A stretch of 64,000 nt of DNA, taken from NCBI RefSeq assembly GCF_023283985.1, contig NZ_JAKIKU010000018.1, positions 1 to 64,000 of the forward strand, given 5' to 3'. The notes beneath the pieces were generated by a model. The model saw nothing but the letters and a program-made list of their open reading frames with translations, did no database searches and was not told the DNA's origin. The translations under genes and the position numbers were made by a program. Positions within the stretch are counted from its first letter, which is position 1; each line of letters opens with the position of its first letter. This document shows positions 59,276-64,000 of this stretch, piece after piece. Source of the DNA: Shewanella electrodiphila. Its GTDB lineage: Bacteria; Pseudomonadota; Gammaproteobacteria; Enterobacterales; Shewanellaceae.

Positions 59276-60073
59276 ATGCCTCAACATATCGATATTGCTG
59301 TTAATCTACTGAGTAGTCGGTTAGCAGCAGATATAGACAACATCATACACAAAGCGGTGGAACATCATGTTTCACCGTTAATCGTTATCGGCAGTGATAT
59401 TGCCGAGAGCGATGAGTCCGCCAAGCTCTGTCAGCAATATCCCCTTAAACTTTATAGCACCGCAGGTGTTCATCCTCATCAAGCCAGTAGCTGGGATGAA
59501 AATAGCCTAGATAAACTGACTCAAATAGCCAATAGCAAGCATGTCGTCGCCATTGGCGAATGTGGTTTAGATTACAACCGTGATTTTTCTCCTCGAAAAG
59601 ATCAACGTCAGGCTTTTGAAGCACAACTTGCGTTAGCAGCTACATTGAATATGCCTGTTTTGATGCATTGTCGTGATGCTCATGATGATTTTATCTCGAT
59701 TTTAAAGCGTTATCGCCATAAACTCCCAAGCGCTGTATTACACTGTTTTACGGGCACAGAGACCGAACTTAAAGAGTGTATCGCCCTTGATTTATATATT
59801 GGCATCACTGGCTGGGTTTGCGATGAAAGACGCGGTGCAGAACTTGCGAGTCTCGTTCATCTTATCCCGAACAATCGGTTCGTGGTTGAAACTGATAGCC
59901 CTTATTTGCTGCCAAGAAGCATGCGCCCAAAACCTAAGTCGAGCAAAAATCTGCCACAATACTTGCCTTATATTGTTGAGTCTATCGCAACACTTCGCAA
60001 CCAACCTTATGAAGAGTTTGCAGCCCATTGTTATGCTAATAGTATTCGTTTGTTTAATTTAGGCGAGCGGTAA
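59276..60073 (+). CDS. tatD: TatD family metal-dependent hydrolase (3'-5' DNase)
   Basis: The 265-residue TIM-barrel enzyme matches E. coli TatD: IDIAVNLLSSRL, YSTAGVHPHQASSWD, VVAIGECGLDYNRDFSPRKDQRQAFEAQL (in part; the catalytic Glu), MPVLMHCRDAHDDF, AVLHCFTGT, YIGITGWVCDERRG and VVETDSPYLLPR. TatD has 3'-5' DNA exonuclease activity and is usually encoded with the tat genes, without being required for Tat export. Its stop overlaps the start of the diguanylate cyclase by one base. Confidence 0.95.
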   Translation: MPQHIDIAVNLLSSRLAADIDNIIHKAVEHHVSPLIVIGSDIAESDESAKLCQQYPLKLYSTAGVHPHQASSWDENSLDKLTQIANSKHVVAIGECGLDYNRDFSPRKDQRQAFEAQLALAATLNMPVLMHCRDAHDDFISILKRYRHKLPSAVLHCFTGTETELKECIALDLYIGITGWVCDERRGAELASLVHLIPNNRFVVETDSPYLLPRSMRPKPKSSKNLPQYLPYIVESIATLRNQPYEEFAAHCYANSIRLFNLGER

Positions 60074-62007
60074 TGCTAAAGCATAATATGGATTGGTTAC
60101 GTCGCTCAATGGCATTGTTATTATCAAGTTTTTTCATCATCTTAAGCACAGGTGTCAATGCTTATGATGCGACCAGTTATACTGAAAACACAGAACATCA
60201 TAATATCCCACTACGTTTAACCGCTTCTTCAATCACTAAAATCGACTTAAAGCCGTGGCTGTACATCCATAATTCGAATGATGTCACTGAAATTGCCAAC
60301 CTCAAACTCCAGAACAATAATCAGAGTCAATGGCGTAAATTAACCAGTAATGACTTACGCAAAATTGGCGCTAAAAATACCTGGTTAAGCTTCAGTCTTT
60401 ATAATCCAAATGATCAGCTATCACGCATTATTGCTCTAGATAACCCATTAATGGATAGCATTAAGCTATTCCATTTAGTCAATAATGAATTACTCAATAT
60501 TGAACATATGGGAGACACCCTCCCCTTCGATCAGCGTCCATTGCAGAGTAATTTATTTTTATATCCTTTTGATATAAAACCAGGAGAACTGCATACGTTT
60601 TATTTCAAAATTGATAATCGTGGCAGCCTCAATTTTCCTTTAGTGTTATGGAGTAAAAACGATTTTAGCCATGCCATTGAAACCCAAAGTTTAGCGAATG
60701 GTTTTCAAATTGGGATTTTGATTGCTATTGGGGTTTTTAGCCTATTTATTGCCTTAGCCTCTGGGTCGTTCAGTTACAGTTACTACAGTGGCTACGTGAT
60801 TTGTTTAACCGTTATTGTGGCTAGTATTCATGGTATTGCATTTCAGTATTTATGGCCTAACTGGCCCTCTTTACAACAGTTAGCTGTTCCCGTCTTAATC
60901 CCGCTGGCACTGGCTTTTGCATTGATGTTTACTGAAAAGGTCATGCAACTTAAATATCACAGCAAGCCAATGTTATTACTTGGCCGTTACTTAGCGGTAT
61001 ATTGTATTTTATTAAGCTTAATTGTCTCTTTTATCGACTTTAAATTTTCCCTTTATCTACTGAGTTTTTCAGTCATCTTCATCAGCTTTATACTGATTAT
61101 TTTTTCGCTTATCCAAGTCTTCAAAAGAACCAAAAATGCCCGATTATATGCAATAGGTCGTATTGGTCTATTTGTCGGTTCCTTGTTCAGTGGGCTGATG
61201 TATTTAGGTTATCTCAACTGGGCAGTATTCCCGCAAACACCTGTAATGATAGGACTAACATTTGAAGTTGTGATAATGGCAGCTGTACTGGCTATGCGTT
61301 ATAACGATGAGCGTAAAGCCAAATTACAAATGCAGCAAAAAGCACTTGAGCAAGCCGTGCGTTTACAACAAAACCGAGATGAAGCATTAAGGGCAGAAGC
61401 CGAGGCAAATGAGCGTCTTGAACAAATGGTTGCCGAAAGAACCTTAGAACTTGAAGTGACCTTACGTGAACTCAATGAAGCGAACCAAAAGCTGACTCAG
61501 CAAAACACTATCGATAGCCTTACTGGGGTGAAAAATCGCAGCGAATTTGATCGTCGTTTAACCGCTGAAGGTCGTATTAGCCGACGTCAACAAACCTCGT
61601 TGGCGCTGTTAATGCTTGATATCGATAAATTTAAAGCCATTAATGACGAACACGGACACCTTGCGGGTGACCACTCGATAAAAGTGATTGCGACAACAAT
61701 TTCAGATTATTTAAAGCGTCCAACCGATCTGGTATCACGTTTTGGCGGTGAAGAGTTTGCTATTATATTACCGAATACTGATAGTGAAGGAGCGATGACG
61801 CTAGCAGAACACGTTCGCCTAGCAATATCCAAGTTATCAATTAATTGGGAAGGAAGCCCTATTCCCCTTTTTGTGAGTATCGGAGTCAGTGCTGCAGTTG
61901 TTGAAACTGAAGAACATCCGACTTTGTTACTTGAACAAGCAGATAAAGCGCTTTATCAAGCTAAGCGCGGTGGGCGAAATCAAGTTTGCCAATTTTCGCC
62001 AGAATAA
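60073..62007 (+). CDS. 7TMR-DISM diguanylate cyclase
   Basis: The 644-residue protein has a signal/anchor N-terminus, a periplasmic 7TMR-DISM extracellular domain (about 55-205), seven membrane helices (about 212-415), a coiled coil (about 425-470, LERMVAERTLELEVTL type) and a C-terminal GGDEF domain. The active motif is GGEEF (FGGEEFAIILPN), and the inhibitory I-site RPTD lies just upstream. LDIDKFKAINDEHGHLAGDHS (in part) is also intact, so it should make cyclic di-GMP. The input ligand is unknown. It overlaps tatD by one base and lies 27 bp before hemB. Confidence 0.95.
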   Translation: MLKHNMDWLRRSMALLLSSFFIILSTGVNAYDATSYTENTEHHNIPLRLTASSITKIDLKPWLYIHNSNDVTEIANLKLQNNNQSQWRKLTSNDLRKIGAKNTWLSFSLYNPNDQLSRIIALDNPLMDSIKLFHLVNNELLNIEHMGDTLPFDQRPLQSNLFLYPFDIKPGELHTFYFKIDNRGSLNFPLVLWSKNDFSHAIETQSLANGFQIGILIAIGVFSLFIALASGSFSYSYYSGYVICLTVIVASIHGIAFQYLWPNWPSLQQLAVPVLIPLALAFALMFTEKVMQLKYHSKPMLLLGRYLAVYCILLSLIVSFIDFKFSLYLLSFSVIFISFILIIFSLIQVFKRTKNARLYAIGRIGLFVGSLFSGLMYLGYLNWAVFPQTPVMIGLTFEVVIMAAVLAMRYNDERKAKLQMQQKALEQAVRLQQNRDEALRAEAEANERLEQMVAERTLELEVTLRELNEANQKLTQQNTIDSLTGVKNRSEFDRRLTAEGRISRRQQTSLALLMLDIDKFKAINDEHGHLAGDHSIKVIATTISDYLKRPTDLVSRFGGEEFAIILPNTDSEGAMTLAEHVRLAISKLSINWEGSPIPLFVSIGVSAAVVETEEHPTLLLEQADKALYQAKRGGRNQVCQFSPE

Positions 62008-62033
62008 GATGAGATTAATATCAGGAGTCAAAT

Positions 62034-63044
62034 GTGAATATTATTACTAGTGCGTTTCCACAGCGCAGAATGCGCCGTATGCGTAAACATGATTTCAGCC
62101 GTCGTTTAATGTCAGAAAATAAATTATCGGTGAATGATCTTATCTACCCAATGTTTATTCTTGAGGGAAACAATCGCACTGAACAAGTCGCATCAATGCC
62201 TGGTGTCGAACGTTACTCGATTGATTTATTACTTAAAGAAGCCGCAGAGTTGGTCGAACTAGGTATTCCGCTAATTGCATTATTCCCAGTGACTCCTGCT
62301 GAGAAAAAATCGTTAATGGCAGAAGAAGCCTATAACTCAGATGGCCTAGTTCAACGCGCAGTGCGTGAGCTAAAACAAGCCTTCCCTGAACTCGGTGTGA
62401 TGACAGATGTTGCACTAGACCCGTTCACGACACATGGCCAAGATGGCATCATTGATGATACTGGTTACATTCTTAATGACATCACGACTGAAATTCTAGT
62501 CAAACAAGCATTATCTCATGCTGAAGCTGGCGCAGATATCGTAGCCCCTTCAGATATGATGGATGGCCGCATTGGCGCTATTCGTGAAGCGCTGGAAGCT
62601 GCAGGTCATGTGAATACTCAAATCATGGCGTATTCTGCTAAGTACTCTTCTAGCTACTACGGCCCTTTCCGTGATGCGGTTGGCTCTGCTGGCAACCTTA
62701 AAGGTGGCAATAAACACAGCTACCAAATGGATCCAGGTAATAGTGACGAAGCACTTCATGAAGTCGCCTTAGATATTCAAGAAGGTGCTGACATGGTTAT
62801 GGTTAAGCCTGGCATGCCGTATTTAGATATTGTTCGCCGAGTTAAAACTGAACTTGCCGTACCGACATTCGCTTATCAAGTGAGTGGTGAATATGCCATG
62901 CATATGGCAGCGATTCAAAATGGCTGGTTAGCTGAAAAAGCCATTGTGATGGAGTCGTTACTTTGCTTTAAGCGTGCTGGGGCGGATGGTATTTTAACTT
63001 ACTTCGCCAAATCAGCAGCACAATGGCTCAAAGAAGATAAGTAA
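62034..63044 (+). CDS. hemB: Delta-aminolevulinic acid dehydratase (porphobilinogen synthase)
   Basis: The 336-residue enzyme condenses two aminolevulinate molecules in heme synthesis. Hallmarks are PMFILEGNN, VMTDVALDPFTTHGQDGI, VAPSDMMDGRIGAIR, IMAYSAKYSSSYYGPFRDA (Lys) and MVMVKPGMPYLDIV (Schiff-base Lys). The metal region has Asp residues (DVALDPFTTHGQDG) instead of the Cys of zinc-type enzymes, pointing to the Mg-dependent type also found in Pseudomonas. The start codon is GTG at 62034 with GGAG six bases upstream; no better start is in frame. It ends at a strong terminator. Confidence 0.97.
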   Translation: MNIITSAFPQRRMRRMRKHDFSRRLMSENKLSVNDLIYPMFILEGNNRTEQVASMPGVERYSIDLLLKEAAELVELGIPLIALFPVTPAEKKSLMAEEAYNSDGLVQRAVRELKQAFPELGVMTDVALDPFTTHGQDGIIDDTGYILNDITTEILVKQALSHAEAGADIVAPSDMMDGRIGAIREALEAAGHVNTQIMAYSAKYSSSYYGPFRDAVGSAGNLKGGNKHSYQMDPGNSDEALHEVALDIQEGADMVMVKPGMPYLDIVRRVKTELAVPTFAYQVSGEYAMHMAAIQNGWLAEKAIVMESLLCFKRAGADGILTYFAKSAAQWLKEDK

Positions 63045-63082
63045 AGCCTAACGTTAACCGCTTTATATTTTAGATTGTTTAC

Positions 63083-63110
63083 AAAAAGAGGCCAATAGGC
63101 CTCTTTTTTT
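63083..63110. terminator. Rho-independent terminator of hemB
   Basis: AAAAAGAGGCC (63083-63093) pairs with GGCCTCTTTTT (63098-63108), followed by more T. It is strong. Confidence 0.95.
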
Positions 63111-63252
63111 ATATCATTTTGAATCTAGACAATTAAATCATTCAACTAGTCTTTAAAAATTAATTAACAGGGTTTATGCTTAAATTTGCGCTTAATTTCA
63201 TCAATAACGTATAGGTTAATGATGACAATGGATTGAAAGTTAAGGAATGCAA

Positions 63253-64000
63253 ATGATTGTGGATAGCATTGATGTATTGTATTACGTAAAAATTGGCTCG
63301 AGCGTATTCGCAATTGCGAACGATGGTCAATGGCACGCTATTAGTTCTGAACAAGTCATTAATACTCTTCCATTATATGATATCAACGCAGAAGATATCC
63401 TCATTAACGACCAAAGCGCACCCTATATCGTCGTTGATCAGCAAGTTGTCACTATTCCAAATACTTTATTGATTAATTCGTCTCAAGATCAATCCGCTGA
63501 GCTTTCAATAGCGCCAAACGCTTCTGTTCCCCAAGGTCTAAACTACTTTTATCAGGTCATTCAGACTCAATATAACTCGCTGATAGCTCAATCAGGTTAT
63601 AACTCTCAAGGCGATATCCATATAAGTCAGCAAGATGAAACCACTTCACTTATTACTCAGCAAGATTCATTTGTCGAATTAATTTTATCTATCAATATAG
63701 ATGATGCTGGAGATGGCTATGTAAATCAGTTTGAAGTACCAACTGTAAATATTTCAGGAGATGCATTCGCAGCTAGAGATGGTCAAGAACTGACGTTAAA
63801 ATTACTAGATATCAATGGCAAGCAATTAACCTTCGGTGTGATAGTCACAAATGAAACTTGGCAATTATTAGATATAGACATTTCAAGTTTTGCAGAAGGC
63901 CCTGTAACAGCGATCATTAATGCACCTTTATATCAAGGTTCGGTACAACCTGCTTTCGATGAAACAATTAAAGATACATTAGCCAACATAAGCATTGAAA
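63253..64000 (+). CDS. Start of a large surface-type protein, cut by the window end
   Basis: An open frame begins at ATG 63253, with AAGGA six bases upstream, and runs 249 codons to the window edge without a stop. The sequence starts MIVDSIDVLYYVKIGSSVF, then IANDGQWHAISSEQVINTL, and is acidic, poor in Cys and rich in N, Q, S, T, I and D. A region near residues 125-250 looks beta-rich, with repeated INIDDAGDGYVNQFE and LTLKLLDINGKQLTFG-type strands such as are seen in Ig-like or adhesin modules. There is no N-terminal signal peptide, consistent with a type I-exported giant adhesin of the LapA/BpfA kind, but this is inference because only the beginning is visible. Confidence 0.7.
   Translation, partial: MIVDSIDVLYYVKIGSSVFAIANDGQWHAISSEQVINTLPLYDINAEDILINDQSAPYIVVDQQVVTIPNTLLINSSQDQSAELSIAPNASVPQGLNYFYQVIQTQYNSLIAQSGYNSQGDIHISQQDETTSLITQQDSFVELILSINIDDAGDGYVNQFEVPTVNISGDAFAARDGQELTLKLLDINGKQLTFGVIVTNETWQLLDIDISSFAEGPVTAIINAPLYQGSVQPAFDETIKDTLANISIE

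Noticed and set aside
1..64000. CRISPR arrays, tRNA or rRNA genes, prophage
   Set aside because: No spaced direct repeats, no cloverleaf or rRNA-like conserved stretches and no phage structural genes were seen by eye; the tandem and hairpin repeats described do not have CRISPR spacing.

Overview
The window looks like chromosomal DNA of a marine gammaproteobacterium, most likely Shewanella or a close relative. The clues are three OmcA/MtrC-type multiheme surface cytochromes side by side, a ubiE-ubiJ-ubiB-tatABC-tatD-hemB block, purH-purD next to a ZntR-like regulator, rsd near hemE, rraA, and moderate-to-low GC. The genus call rests on remembered family and gene-order patterns, not on a search.

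Layout. Positions 1-3000 hold a 13-bp tandem array and two secreted proteins (a Thr/Pro-rich lipoprotein and an LruC-domain surface protein). Positions 3000-6050 are accessory: about 1.2 kb of imperfect structured repeats, then a low-molecular-weight phosphatase-like gene and three small membrane proteins of unknown role. Positions 6060-21170 are mostly housekeeping or envelope genes: a glycosyltransferase, an NfeD plus two SPFH proteins operon, uridine phosphorylase, an MscS channel, a small membrane protein with an XRE regulator, acetyltransferases, a DUF3313 lipoprotein, a radical SAM protein and a large Oar-like TonB-dependent receptor. One small gene at 16918-17187 has an in-frame amber codon.

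Positions 21499-29740 carry an S1/P1-type nuclease and three tandem cytochrome genes. Each cytochrome gene is an independent unit with the same CRP-like site upstream and its own terminator, and each protein has nine CXXCH motifs (4+5) rather than the expected ten. Positions 29986-31905 form a metal-response pair: a ZntR-like MerR regulator and a permease with a Cys-Cys repeat insert, behind a textbook MerR-type promoter with a 20-bp spacer. purH and purD follow, separated by a duplicated 90-bp spacer. Positions 35377-36968 form a second accessory patch: a DUF4393 (Abi-alpha-like) protein next to the same repeat families as at 3-4 kb.

Positions 36969-46524 hold acetyltransferases, an NhaC antiporter, a FAD oxidoreductase, and a locus of two spondin-domain secreted proteins followed by a two-component system. 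Positions 47153-53533 hold hemE, a probable small RNA, rsd, an MJ1255-type glycosyltransferase with a PAP2 phosphatase, rraA and a formimidoylglutamase-like enzyme. Positions 54123-63044 hold the ubiquinone, Tat, tatD, diguanylate cyclase and hemB cluster, read in one direction. The window ends inside an open reading frame that starts at 63253 and may be the beginning of a large surface protein.

A non-autonomous element of about 265-280 bp occurs three times (10248, 46736, 53532). No rRNA, tRNA, CRISPR array, prophage or intact transposase was seen. The most unusual material is the tandem nonaheme cytochromes with shared CRP sites, the repeat hairpins whose stems vary while pairing is kept, the MerR/Cys-rich permease pair, and a probable small RNA between hemE and rsd.
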